From assembly GCF_000718555.1 (NCBI RefSeq), contig NZ_JOAN01000016.1, forward strand, positions 103,518 through 167,517: 64,000 nt of DNA, in the 5' to 3' direction. The stretch comes from Micromonospora chokoriensis. GTDB taxonomy: Bacteria; Actinomycetota; Actinomycetes; Mycobacteriales; Micromonosporaceae. The notes under the pieces were generated by a model. That model searched no databases and was not told the DNA's origin. It worked only from the letters and a program-made list of their open reading frames with translations. A program made the translations under genes and the position numbers. This document shows positions 7,846-16,162 of this stretch, piece by piece (the first letter of the stretch is position 1; every line of letters starts with the position of its first letter).

Positions 7846-9950
7846 GCGTGCTGAACGCACCCCCACGCCCGGAGCCGGCCACCCGGCCGGCTCCGGGCGG
7901 ACGCCTGGCCGTACCCCGCATCGCCGCTGTCTTCGTCGCCGCGATCCTGCTGCTGCTCGTGGTCGGCGCGGTGCACCTCACCCAGGGCACCTCGAACGTC
8001 GGGGCCCTCGACCTGCTGCGACTCGCGACCGGCGCCGACGACGAGGCGGCCCGCGTCCTGATCGCCTCCCGGCTCCCTCGGCTGCTCGCCGGGCTGGCCA
8101 TCGGCGTGGCGCTCGGGTTCGCCGGAGCAGCGTTGCAGTCGATCGCCCGCAACCCGCTCGCCTCCCCCGACACCCTCGCGGTCAACGCGGGCGCCCACCT
8201 GGCGATCGTCGCCGTCGCCGCGTTCGGCGTCTCGTTGCCCGCGCTGCCCGCCGGTGGCCTCGCCTTCTGCGGAGGGCTGGCCGCCGCCGGGCTGGTGATG
8301 GCGATGTCCTCCGGTGGGCAGGCCGGCACCACCCGGCTGATCCTCGCCGGCTCGGCGACCGCGCTGGCGCTCGGGTCGGTGACCACCCTGCTGCTGCTCC
8401 TGTTCGAGCAGGCCACCATCGGTCTGTTCGCCTGGGGCAACGGCTCGCTGGTGCAGAGCGACCTGACCGCGCTGACCCAGCTCGCCCCGGTGATCGTCGG
8501 CGCGGCCGTCGTGCTCGTGCTGCTCGGGCACCGCCTTGACATCCTCGCCCTCGGCGACGACACCGCTACCGTGCTCGGCCTCGACGTGCGGCGTACCCGG
8601 CTCACCGTCATGGTGCTGGCCGTGCTGCTGTCCGCCGCAGCCGTCACCCTCACCGGCCCGGTCGGCTTCGTCGGCCTGTGCGCCCCGGTGATCGTCCGGC
8701 TGCTCGCTCCCGTGGTGCCGGGGGTGCACCGGCACCGCGTCCTGCTGCCGTTGTCCGGCATCGCCGGGGTCATCATCGTGCTCGGCTCCGACGTGCTGCT
8801 GCGTGCCGTGCTGGGCGGGCAGGCCGGGGTCGACATTCCGACCGGAGTGGTCACCACCCTGTTCGGTGCGGCGATCCTCATCTGGCTGGCCCGCCGGCAC
8901 CGCGACGCGGGCCCCACCCGCCGCCCGCCCGGCGGGCACGCGGCCGTCCGCTCCGCCGTCTTCCACCGCGGCGTCGTCGCCGCCACCGCCGTCCTGACCA
9001 TCTCCGCCGTGGCGGTCGGCATGCTCGCCGGTGACACGTGGGTGCTGCTCGGTGACGTCGTGAACTGGGTCAACGGCACCACCGGGCCCGCGTACACCTT
9101 TGTGCTGGACCAGCGGTGGCCGCGCGTCGCCGCGGCGGTCCTGGCCGGCGCGGCGCTCGCGGTCGCCGGCACCACAGTGCAGGCGGTCTGCCGCAATCCG
9201 CTGGCCGAACCCGGCATCCTCGGCATCACCGCCGGCGCCGGGCTCGGGGCCGTCTCCCTGCTCACCTTCGTGCCGCTGGCCGGGGTATGGGCCGTTTCCG
9301 GCGTCGCCGGGCTCGGCGCGATGGTGGCGTTCGCCCTGGTCTACGGCCTGGCGTGGCGTGGCGGGTTGAGCTCCGACCGACTGGTGCTGATCGGCTTCGG
9401 CGCCTGGCAGGGCGGCATGGCGGTCATCACCTACCTGGTCATCGCCTTCGACCCGTGGAACACCGGGAAGGCGTTGACCTGGCTCTCCGGCTCCACCTAC
9501 GGCCGCATGCCCACCCAGGTACTGCCGGTGCTGATCGCCCTGCTGGTGCTCACCCCGGCCGTGGTCGCCGCCCGTCGGGAACTCGACCTGATGGCGTTGG
9601 ATGACGACACCCCCCGGGTGCTGGGCGTCCGTCTGGAACGCACCCGGTTGGTCGCGCTCGGCGCGGCGGCGCTGCTCACCTCCACCGCGGTCTCGGCCGT
9701 CGGGGTCATCGGCTTCGTCGGCCTGGTCGCCCCGCACGCCGCGCGGGCGCTCGTCGGCGGACGGCACTCCCGGGTGCTCCCGGTGGCAGCCCTGCTGGGC
9801 GCGGCGCTGGTCAGCATCGCCGACACCCTCGGACGGACGATCATCGCTCCGGCCCAGGTCCCTGCCGGCCTGGTCACCGCCATGATCGGCACCCCGTACT
9901 TCGTCTGGCTGCTGTGGCGCTCCCGCGCCGTGGCGAGCAACACCCGGTAG
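7842..9950 (+). CDS. Fused double-length FecCD siderophore permease
   Basis: A 702-aa protein joining two complete FecCD permease units (about residues 25-345 and 365-702). Each half carries the family signatures: SRLPRLLAGLAIGVALGFAGAALQ and RNPLASPDTL in the first, RWPRVAAAVLAGAALAVAGT and RNPLAEPGILG in the second, plus LGLDVRRTRL / LGVRLERTRL coupling segments. About 20 membrane helices are expected, so one chain replaces the usual heterodimer, as in FhuB. The GTG at 7842 overlaps the receptor stop; an alternative GTG is two codons further in. Confidence 0.94.
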   Translation: MSVLNAPPRPEPATRPAPGGRLAVPRIAAVFVAAILLLLVVGAVHLTQGTSNVGALDLLRLATGADDEAARVLIASRLPRLLAGLAIGVALGFAGAALQSIARNPLASPDTLAVNAGAHLAIVAVAAFGVSLPALPAGGLAFCGGLAAAGLVMAMSSGGQAGTTRLILAGSATALALGSVTTLLLLLFEQATIGLFAWGNGSLVQSDLTALTQLAPVIVGAAVVLVLLGHRLDILALGDDTATVLGLDVRRTRLTVMVLAVLLSAAAVTLTGPVGFVGLCAPVIVRLLAPVVPGVHRHRVLLPLSGIAGVIIVLGSDVLLRAVLGGQAGVDIPTGVVTTLFGAAILIWLARRHRDAGPTRRPPGGHAAVRSAVFHRGVVAATAVLTISAVAVGMLAGDTWVLLGDVVNWVNGTTGPAYTFVLDQRWPRVAAAVLAGAALAVAGTTVQAVCRNPLAEPGILGITAGAGLGAVSLLTFVPLAGVWAVSGVAGLGAMVAFALVYGLAWRGGLSSDRLVLIGFGAWQGGMAVITYLVIAFDPWNTGKALTWLSGSTYGRMPTQVLPVLIALLVLTPAVVAARRELDLMALDDDTPRVLGVRLERTRLVALGAAALLTSTAVSAVGVIGFVGLVAPHAARALVGGRHSRVLPVAALLGAALVSIADTLGRTIIAPAQVPAGLVTAMIGTPYFVWLLWRSRAVASNTR

Positions 9951-9978
9951 ACACCGGCCCGAGTCGAGGAGAGGCACC

Positions 9979-10884
9979 ATGACCGAGACCCTGACCATCG
10001 CCCCGTGGCGCGTGTTCGACGTCACCGTCCGCGCGGTACGCCGACTCAGCCCGTCCTTCACCCGGGTGACCTTCACCGGGTCGGACCTCGACCGCTTCGC
10101 CGACAACGGTTACGACCAGCGGATCAAACTGGCGCTGCCGCTGCCCGGCCAGCGCCGGGCGGACCTTCCGGAGGGTGCGGACTGGTACGCGAAGTGGCGG
10201 GCCCTGCCGGAGCACCTGCGCAACCCGATCCGCACCTACACCGTGCGGGCGGTCCGACCGCACCTGGCCGAGGTGGACGTCGACCTGGTGCTGCACGGTG
10301 ACAGCGGTCCGGCGACGCGCTGGGCTCGGCGGGCGAGCGTCGGCGACGGGATCGCCCTGGTCGGCCCGGACGCCGGCTTCGACGGCAACCACGGCGGGAT
10401 CGAGTTTCGACAGTCGAACGGCGCCACCCTGCTGCTGGCCGGGGACGAGACCGCCGTACCGGCGATCAGCGGCATCTGTGAGCGACTCCCCCTCGACGCC
10501 CGGGGCACTGTCGTGCTGGAGGTGCCCGACGCCGCCGACGTGTTGCCGCTGGTCGCGCCGCCCGGCATCGAGGTCCGCTGGCTGTCTCGGGGCACCGACG
10601 GGTACGGCAGCCGGCTGGTGCCCGCCGTCGCCGCCGCGGCCGGGGAGCTGCTGACCCCCGGTGCGTCCAAGACCGCCCAGCCCGTCCCGGACGTGGACGT
10701 GGACACCGAGATCCTGTGGGAGGTTCCCGACGAGGTGGCCGCGGTGCCGCTCTACGCGTGGCTGGCCGGGGAGGCCGGCGTCATCCGTACGCTGCGCCGG
10801 CACCTGGTCGTCGAGCGGGGTCTGGACCGGCGGGCGGTGGCGTTCATGGGCTACTGGCGTCTCGGCCAGGCCGACGCCGACTGA
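9979..10884 (+). CDS. Siderophore-interacting protein (SIP/ViuB-type FAD ferric-siderophore reductase)
   Basis: A 301-aa cytoplasmic flavoprotein that reductively frees iron from imported siderophores. The N-terminal FAD barrel includes SPSFTRVTFTGSDLDRF and the FAD-binding RTYTVRAVRP. The C-terminal NAD(P)H half includes LLLAGDETAVPAISGICERLP and ends AFMGYWRLG, both standard for the SIP family. It has a clear ribosome site (GAGGAGAGGCACC, ATG at 9979) 28 bases after the permease and completes the uptake operon. Its stop codon lies in the first unit of a 16-nt tandem repeat that continues downstream. Confidence 0.94.
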   Translation: MTETLTIAPWRVFDVTVRAVRRLSPSFTRVTFTGSDLDRFADNGYDQRIKLALPLPGQRRADLPEGADWYAKWRALPEHLRNPIRTYTVRAVRPHLAEVDVDLVLHGDSGPATRWARRASVGDGIALVGPDAGFDGNHGGIEFRQSNGATLLLAGDETAVPAISGICERLPLDARGTVVLEVPDAADVLPLVAPPGIEVRWLSRGTDGYGSRLVPAVAAAAGELLTPGASKTAQPVPDVDVDTEILWEVPDEVAAVPLYAWLAGEAGVIRTLRRHLVVERGLDRRAVAFMGYWRLGQADAD

Positions 10885-10954
10885 GCGCCACGCCGACTGA
10901 CAGCGACGCCGACTGGCGGCCGTGTCGACTGGTAGCCACGCCGACTGAGCGCCG
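10875..10954. repeat. Five tandem copies of a 16-nt repeat at a gene end
   Basis: Five head-to-tail units begin at 10875, 10891, 10907, 10923 and 10939, an exact 16-nt period. The core is CGCCGACTG (TGTCGACTG in unit 4). Unit 1 (CGCCGACTGAGCGCCA) and unit 5 (CGCCGACTGAGCGCCG) differ at one base. The first unit contains the TGA stop of the siderophore-interacting protein gene; the others are intergenic. The sixth window is no longer recognisable. Function unknown; slipped-strand duplication is the simplest explanation. Confidence 0.9.
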
Positions 10955-11052
10955 CGAGGTGCGTCGGAGGCGATGAGGCGCGTACCGTTTCGGGTCGGAC
11001 TTGGGGCAGGCCGGTTGGATCCGGCACGGGACACGGGACGAGACAACGACGC

Positions 11053-12513
11053 ATGACGGTGGACAACGTTACCGAAAACGGTCACGAGGGTATTGACCGA
11101 AGCCGGCTGGAGGCCTGCCTCAGCGTCTTCGAGGCGTTGGAGGCGCTGCCCTCCGACCACCCCGACGTGGTGCGTGTGCAGCGGGCCACCGCCCGGCTCT
11201 ACAAGGTGATCAAGCAGCGGCGACGCGAGGAGCGGCGGGAGGCCATCCTCACGGCCGACCGCGCGGTGACCGAGGCCACCGCCACCGGCGCACCCGGGCG
11301 GATCGACGACGAGACACAGGGCATCCCGCTCGCGACCTCCGTCGCGGGCGAGACGGCGGGTTTCCTGCACAACCCGCGCGGCTGTTACGTCTGCAAGCAG
11401 CGCTACCGCCAGGTGGACGCGTTCTACCACCAGCTCTGCCCGTCCTGCGCCGCGCTCAACCGGGAGCGCCGCGACGCCCGTACCGACCTGACCGGCCGAC
11501 GTGCGCTGCTCACCGGCGGCCGGGCCAAGATCGGCATGTACATCGCGCTGCGGCTGCTGCGCGACGGCGCGCACACGACGGTGACGACGCGGTTCCCGCA
11601 CGACGCGGTCCGCCGGTTCGCCGCGATGCCCGACAGCGGCGACTGGCTGCACCGGCTGCGCATCGTCGGGATCGACCTGCGCGACCCCGCCCAGGTGATC
11701 GCTCTCGCCGACTCGGTCAGCAGCCAGGGCCCGCTGGACATCCTGATCAACAACGCGGCACAGACCGTCCGCCGGTCCCCCGGGGCGTACGCGCAACTCA
11801 TCGCCGCGGAGGCCGCGGCCCTGCCAGACGGTCCACTGCCGGAGCTGATCACGTTCGCCAAGCCGGACGGGCCGGGCGTCCCGGTGGGCAGCCTGACCGC
11901 CGGCCCACAGTCGACCGCGCTCACCCCGCACGCGCTCACCGCGTTGGCGCTCACCAGCGGCTCGGCCTCACCGGAACGGATCGCGGCTTCCACGGCGATC
12001 GACGCCGGTGGTCTCGTGCCCGACCTCGACTCGGTCAACAGCTGGGTTCAGCGGGTGCAGGAGGTCGACCCGGTCGAGCTGCTCGAAGTGCAGCTGTGCA
12101 ACGTCACCGCGCCGTTCGTGCTGGTCAGCCGGTTGCGGCCGGCGATGGCCGCCGCGGCGGCCCGCCGCAAGTACGTGGTGAACGTGTCGGCGATGGAGGG
12201 CCAGTTCGGCCGCGGTTACAAGGGCCCGGGGCACCCGCACACCAACATGGCCAAGGCCGCACTGAACATGCTGACCCGCACCAGCGCCGAGGAGATGCTG
12301 ACCGACGGCATCCTGATGACAAGCGTCGACACCGGCTGGATCACCGACGAACGCCCCCACCCGACGAAGATGCGGCTGGCCGACGAGGGCTTCCACGCCC
12401 CACTGGACCTGGTCGACGGCGCGGCGCGGGTGTACGACCCGATCGTCCGCGGCGAGCAGGGCGAGGACCTGTACGGCTGCTTCCTGAAGGACTACGCGCC
12501 CTGCGCCTGGTGA
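11053..12513 (+). CDS. SDR oxidoreductase with N-terminal helical region and four-cysteine zinc ribbon
   Basis: A 486-aa protein. Residues 1-90 are helical and charged. Residues 111-132 hold a C-x2-C-x14-C-x2-C cluster (Cys111, 114, 129, 132), a likely zinc ribbon. From about 143 a Rossmann short-chain dehydrogenase domain begins: TGRRALLTGGRAKIGMYIA replaces the usual TGxxxGIG, NNAAQT is the NAG-like motif, and VNVSAMEGQF gives the catalytic-Ser strand. The YxxxK site is stretched (YKGPGHPHTNMAKAA), so the catalytic pair is unusual. The substrate is unknown. It is followed after 27 bases by a UPF0303-type gene on the same strand, suggesting an operon. Confidence 0.85.
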   Translation: MTVDNVTENGHEGIDRSRLEACLSVFEALEALPSDHPDVVRVQRATARLYKVIKQRRREERREAILTADRAVTEATATGAPGRIDDETQGIPLATSVAGETAGFLHNPRGCYVCKQRYRQVDAFYHQLCPSCAALNRERRDARTDLTGRRALLTGGRAKIGMYIALRLLRDGAHTTVTTRFPHDAVRRFAAMPDSGDWLHRLRIVGIDLRDPAQVIALADSVSSQGPLDILINNAAQTVRRSPGAYAQLIAAEAAALPDGPLPELITFAKPDGPGVPVGSLTAGPQSTALTPHALTALALTSGSASPERIAASTAIDAGGLVPDLDSVNSWVQRVQEVDPVELLEVQLCNVTAPFVLVSRLRPAMAAAAARRKYVVNVSAMEGQFGRGYKGPGHPHTNMAKAALNMLTRTSAEEMLTDGILMTSVDTGWITDERPHPTKMRLADEGFHAPLDLVDGAARVYDPIVRGEQGEDLYGCFLKDYAPCAW

Positions 12514-12540
12514 TCGCCTTCGTTCGACGAGGAGAAAAAC

Positions 12541-13017
12541 ATGTCAACTGACCGTGGATCGTGGCCGACGCTGGACGAGCTGCTCCGCGAGGAGGAAGAG
12601 CTACAGCTCGCGGGCCTGTCCGAGACCGACGCGTACGAGCTGGGGATGCTCGCCGTCGCCGCCGCGACCGAGCAGCGGCTGCCGGTCGCGGTGGGGGTGT
12701 GGCGGGCCGGGCGGCAGCTGTTCCACTGTGGCCTGCCGGGGTCGACGGCGGACAACGACGCGTGGCTGCGCCGCAAGGGGCGGGTGGTGATGCGCTTCGA
12801 GCACTCCTCGCTCTACATGGCCCGGCTGTGTCAGGACAAGCAGGTGACGTTGGCCGAGAAGTTCGGCCTGCCGGCCTCGCGGTACGCCGCCGCCGGAGGC
12901 GCGGTGCCACTGCGCGTCCGCGGCACCGGCGTGGTGGGCTGGGTCGGTGTCTCCGGGCTGCCGCAGCTGGACGACCACCGTTTCGTGGTCGACGTCCTCC
13001 GCAAGCTCCCCCGTTAG
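12541..13017 (+). CDS. UPF0303 / DUF336-like heme-degrading-domain protein
   Basis: A 158-aa protein with the UPF0303 pattern: an N-terminal helix (LDELLREEEELQLAGL), AYELGMLAVAAATEQRLPVAVGVW, and the diagnostic DNDAWLRRKGRVVMRFEHSS. It ends with GTGVVGWVGVSGLPQLDDHRFVV, the GlcG/HbpS-fold signature. Relatives bind heme or corrinoids or have unknown roles. The start is fixed by a strong GAGGAGAAAAAC ribosome site. It lies 27 bases behind the zinc-ribbon SDR, and the pair may act together. Confidence 0.85.
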   Translation: MSTDRGSWPTLDELLREEEELQLAGLSETDAYELGMLAVAAATEQRLPVAVGVWRAGRQLFHCGLPGSTADNDAWLRRKGRVVMRFEHSSLYMARLCQDKQVTLAEKFGLPASRYAAAGGAVPLRVRGTGVVGWVGVSGLPQLDDHRFVVDVLRKLPR

Positions 13018-13025
13018 TGCGCGGC

Positions 13026-13053
13026 CCCGGCGGCCTCGCATGAGGCCGCCGGG
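13026..13053. terminator. Bidirectional hairpin between convergent genes
   Basis: A 12-bp perfect stem, CCCGGCGGCCTC / GAGGCCGCCGGG, with a GCAT loop lies 9 bases after one gene and 9 bases before the end of the convergent one. No U-tract on either side, as is usual in high-GC actinobacteria. Confidence 0.8.
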
Positions 13054-13061
13054 TCACCCGT

Positions 13062-14438
13062 TCAGCGTGCTCGCCGGTTGGCGCGCAGGGCGCCCAGGAG
13101 CACGCCGGGCCGGGCCAGCGTGCGCGGGTGCTCGCGCATGGAGACGACCTCGTTGAACCGCCGCGCGGTCGTCACGTCCGTGACGGTCGCGGCGATGATC
13201 TGCCTGCTGGCCCAGCTGGAGAGCCGGTGACCACGCGGGTAGGGCCCGTCGACGTGCGGCAACGCCAGGTCCGCCGAGGTCGAGAGCGACCAGGCGGCGT
13301 CGACCACGACCTTCTGTAGCGCGAGGAAGTGACGCGCGGGCGTCCGCAGATCCGGGCCGGAGCGCAGGTACGTCGACAGGCAGACCGCGTGCAGGGCCGC
13401 CGCCGTCATGCCCTGCCCGTACACCGGGTTGAACGACGCGACGGCGTCACCGACGCTGACCAGACCAGCCGGGAACCGGTCGAGCGCGTGGAAGTCCCGT
13501 CGTCGGCTGTCGGCATGGTGGTAGGTCTGGACGTCGCCGAGCATCTCCTGGTCGGCGACCTCGCCGAACTCCGGCGGAAACTGCTCGCGCAGGCGGCGGA
13601 CGAAGTCCTCCGCGGTACGCCCCGGACGGTCGTTGCCGTAACCGGCCATCATGGTCATCCACTGGCCATCCTCGATGGCGAAGAACGCGGCGCCGGCCAC
13701 GTCCACCGCCGTCGTCGGGGTGTGCAGCGCCATCACGACCGTCGAGGCCGGGGCGACCTCCGGCCGGCGGAACAGGGCTGTCGCGTAGTTGAGATGCACG
13801 GTCATCCGCCGGGTGACCGGCCGCTCCCAGCCGGCCTGCTCCAGCCAGTCCGACAGTCGGCTGGACCGCCCCATGGCGTCCACCACGAGGTCACCGCGCT
13901 CGACACCGGGCACCCCACCGACGTCGCAGCGGACCCCGGTGACCACGGTGCCGTCGAACACGAGGCCGGTGGCGCGGGCGGTGACCGTCTTGACGTTGGG
14001 CAGTCGAAGCACCTGCTGGCGGATCAGGCCCTCCAGGAGCGGCCGACTGCCCGCCAGGCTGTCGGCGTCGTCGGGGACGACGACCTTCGGGCGGCCGTCG
14101 AGGTAGTTGCGGCGAGCCTCGGGCGGCGCCTCAACCGCCCCGTGCGCCACCGCCTCGTCACGAAACCCGGGGAACAGGCGCTCCAGCTGGAGGAAGCCGC
14201 CGGGCAGCAGCGCGTGCAGCTGCGTTCCCTGGGGTACGCCGGGCCGCGCGCCGCTCACCTGCGGGTCGTCCCGGTCGATGATGACGACGCTGTCGGCGTG
14301 GTCGGACAGCACCCGGGCGGCCAGCAGCCCGGCGACACTGCCGCCGACCACCACGGCCGTTCCCATCATCGGGGCGGCCTGGTCAGGGGGTCGAGCCGCG
14401 TTCAGCTCGGCAAAGACCCGGGACGGGGAGAGGGACAT
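13062..14438 (-). CDS. FAD-dependent monooxygenase (PHBH / squalene-epoxidase-like)
   Basis: A 458-aa flavoprotein. The N-terminal FAD-binding Rossmann motif is VVVGGSVAGLLAARVLSDHA (GxGxxG variant). The DG-type motif reads GDLVVDAMGRSSRLSDWL, and the second FAD motif is GLVSVGDAVASFNPVYGQGMT (GD...P). It probably hydroxylates or epoxidises a small hydrophobic substrate. The ATG at 14438 is preceded by TTGGAGAGCACG; the frame is open further upstream but that extension is arginine-rich and unlike the family. It is divergent from the serine hydrolase gene, with a CAGATG-AC-CATCTG dyad in the shared region. Confidence 0.9.
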   Translation of the reverse strand: MSLSPSRVFAELNAARPPDQAAPMMGTAVVVGGSVAGLLAARVLSDHADSVVIIDRDDPQVSGARPGVPQGTQLHALLPGGFLQLERLFPGFRDEAVAHGAVEAPPEARRNYLDGRPKVVVPDDADSLAGSRPLLEGLIRQQVLRLPNVKTVTARATGLVFDGTVVTGVRCDVGGVPGVERGDLVVDAMGRSSRLSDWLEQAGWERPVTRRMTVHLNYATALFRRPEVAPASTVVMALHTPTTAVDVAGAAFFAIEDGQWMTMMAGYGNDRPGRTAEDFVRRLREQFPPEFGEVADQEMLGDVQTYHHADSRRRDFHALDRFPAGLVSVGDAVASFNPVYGQGMTAAALHAVCLSTYLRSGPDLRTPARHFLALQKVVVDAAWSLSTSADLALPHVDGPYPRGHRLSSWASRQIIAATVTDVTTARRFNEVVSMREHPRTLARPGVLLGALRANRRAR

Positions 14439-14582
14439 CGTGCTCTCCAAGGGGGTAACGAGGTGTGTGCCCTCCCCGGTGTCTGCCCGCGAGCGCGCGC
14501 GGACAGACCGGTGGACGGTCAATCGACGATGATGCCAGCCGATCGTCGCACAACCACCCGAAAGGCAACCGACAGTGTCTGC

Positions 14583-14596
14583 CAGATGACCATCTG
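14583..14596. promoter_or_regulatory. Palindromic operator candidate in a divergent intergenic region
   Basis: CAGATG-AC-CATCTG is a perfect 6+6 dyad located 145 bp upstream of the FAD monooxygenase start and 80 bp upstream of the serine hydrolase start. It directly abuts TTGACC (14597-14602), a possible -35 for the rightward gene. No regulator gene lies next to it. Functional assignment is inference. Confidence 0.4.
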
Positions 14597-14675
14597 TTGA
14601 CCAGCGGGCTGGACGGGATCGACGTTCGGGCCGGTCGGGTGGCGCGCGTCCCGGCTGGCTGTCACGATCTCCGGC

Positions 14676-16061
14676 ATGCCCGTTGCGCGTCGTACCCTGC
14701 TCGGGGCCGGCCTGGCCGCCGCGACCTCCGCCCTCACCGGTTGTGGCGACAACGGCGCTGCGGACCCGGGCGCGGCCGGTCCCGGCGACGCGGTGACCGC
14801 GACCGACGCCGCCGGAAATCGGGTGGGGTTCGGCTCGGCGGGGAATGCCTCGTCACCGTCCGGCGCACCGAGCGCCACCGCACCCCCGAGCGGCGGTGCC
14901 GCGCCAGCCGGCCAGGCCCGCTACGCGCAGAACGTGACCGCGCTGCTCCGCAAGCACCTGCCCGCCACGCCGCAGACCGTGCAGCACCAGGGCTTTCCCG
15001 GCGCGGTCGCGGTCGTCCTGGTCGATGGCAGGACGACTGTGCACACTGCGGTCGGGGAGGCGTTGCGCTACGGCGCGGGCCCGAAGCTGCTTCCGGCGAG
15101 CGGACGCGTCGCGATGCGTCCCGACTCGATCTTCGACCTCGCCTCGGTCACCAAGATGTACACGGCCATCCTGCTGTTGCAGCAGGTCGACAAGGGGCGT
15201 GTCGACCTCGGCGCTCCGGTACGCGACTACCTGCCCGCCTTCACCGGCACGGGCAAGGAGCGGATCACCGTCGAGATGCTGCTCACCCACACCAGCGGCC
15301 TCCCGGTCGGCGCCAAGGTCACCGGCCAGCCCGACAACGCGGCCCGGTGGAATGCCGTGCTCAGCACGCCGCTGGTCTCCGGCGCCGTGCCCGGTCAGAC
15401 GTTCCGCTATTCAAGCGTGGGGCTGATGACCGCCGGCAAGATCGTCGAGAAGGTCACCGGTCAACGGCTCGACCAGGCCCTCAAGAGCAACCTCACCGGC
15501 CCGCTCGGCCTGCGCGACACCGGCTTCAACCCCAACAGTTGGTTGTCGACAAGCGCGAAGGCCGGCCGACTGGTCGCCACCGACGCCCGCTCGTCGCGGG
15601 GCCTGCTGCGGGGCACGGTCCACGACGACGTCGCCAACCATCTCGGCGGCGTCGCCGGTCACGCCGGCATCTTCGCCACCGCCAGCGACCTCGCGGCGAT
15701 CGGTCAGCTGCTCCTCGACGGGGGCACCTACCAGGGCAAACGGATCCTCGCCGCGGCGACCGTGCGCCGGATGCTCACCAACCACAACGCCGGCAAACCC
15801 GCCATCGACCCCGAGCGCCCCAACCGGACCTCGGCGCACGGTCTCGGAGTCGTCCTCAACCAGAGCTGGTTCATGGGGAGGCTCAGCTCCGCCCGGACCT
15901 TCGGCCACACCGGGTTCGCCGGCCCCTCGCTCCTGGTCGCGCCCGACCGCAAGCTCGTCCTCGCGCTGCTCACCAACCGCGCACACCCCAACTGGAGTTG
16001 GGCGAACCCCGATCCGGTCCGCGCCGCCGTCGGTGACCTGCTGGCCAGAGAGGTCAGCTGA
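14676..16061 (+). CDS. Secreted lipoprotein serine hydrolase (beta-lactamase / class C PBP family)
   Basis: A 461-aa protein. The N terminus has a twin-arginine-like start (ARRTLLGAGLAAATSALTGC) with Cys23 in a lipobox, then a low-complexity Gly/Pro/Ala linker to about residue 80. The catalytic domain shows SVTK (Ser157-x-x-Lys160, the SxxK nucleophile motif), LLTHTSGL, YSS (the YxN equivalent) and FGHTGFAG (the KTG equivalent HTG). Family members are D-aminopeptidases, esterases or beta-lactamase-like enzymes at the cell surface. The true substrate cannot be told from sequence. Confidence 0.92.
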   Translation: MPVARRTLLGAGLAAATSALTGCGDNGAADPGAAGPGDAVTATDAAGNRVGFGSAGNASSPSGAPSATAPPSGGAAPAGQARYAQNVTALLRKHLPATPQTVQHQGFPGAVAVVLVDGRTTVHTAVGEALRYGAGPKLLPASGRVAMRPDSIFDLASVTKMYTAILLLQQVDKGRVDLGAPVRDYLPAFTGTGKERITVEMLLTHTSGLPVGAKVTGQPDNAARWNAVLSTPLVSGAVPGQTFRYSSVGLMTAGKIVEKVTGQRLDQALKSNLTGPLGLRDTGFNPNSWLSTSAKAGRLVATDARSSRGLLRGTVHDDVANHLGGVAGHAGIFATASDLAAIGQLLLDGGTYQGKRILAAATVRRMLTNHNAGKPAIDPERPNRTSAHGLGVVLNQSWFMGRLSSARTFGHTGFAGPSLLVAPDRKLVLALLTNRAHPNWSWANPDPVRAAVGDLLAREVS

Positions 16062-16078
16062 CCGCCCCGCACGGGCGG
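16062..16078. terminator. Short hairpin after the serine hydrolase gene
   Basis: CCGCCC / GGGCGG with a five-base loop, immediately after the stop codon and before the convergent MFS gene. Only six base pairs, so a weak candidate. Confidence 0.35.
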
Positions 16079-16098
16079 CCCGGCCAGCTCAGGTCGAG

Positions 16099-16162
16099 AC
16101 GGTGGCCGGGATCCGCTCGCGCACTCGTCACACGGTGGCCGGAACTCGGTCGCGCGCTCGTC
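16099..16162. repeat. Imperfect tandem duplication of the MFS gene end
   Basis: Two 31-nt units (16099-16129 and 16132-16162) with a 33-nt period match at about 26 of 31 positions. They share ACGGTGGCCGG and CTCGTC ends. The second unit codes for the last residues of the MFS transporter; the first lies mostly after its stop. The period is exactly 11 codons. Confidence 0.7.

Noticed and set aside
7662..10106. A leftward open frame of 814 codons opposite the siderophore permease
   Set aside because: Composition-driven antisense frame; the rightward genes have motifs, signals and coupled starts.
10875..10954. A possible CRISPR-like repeat
   Set aside because: Repeats are contiguous with no unique spacers and only 16 nt long, so it is a simple tandem repeat.
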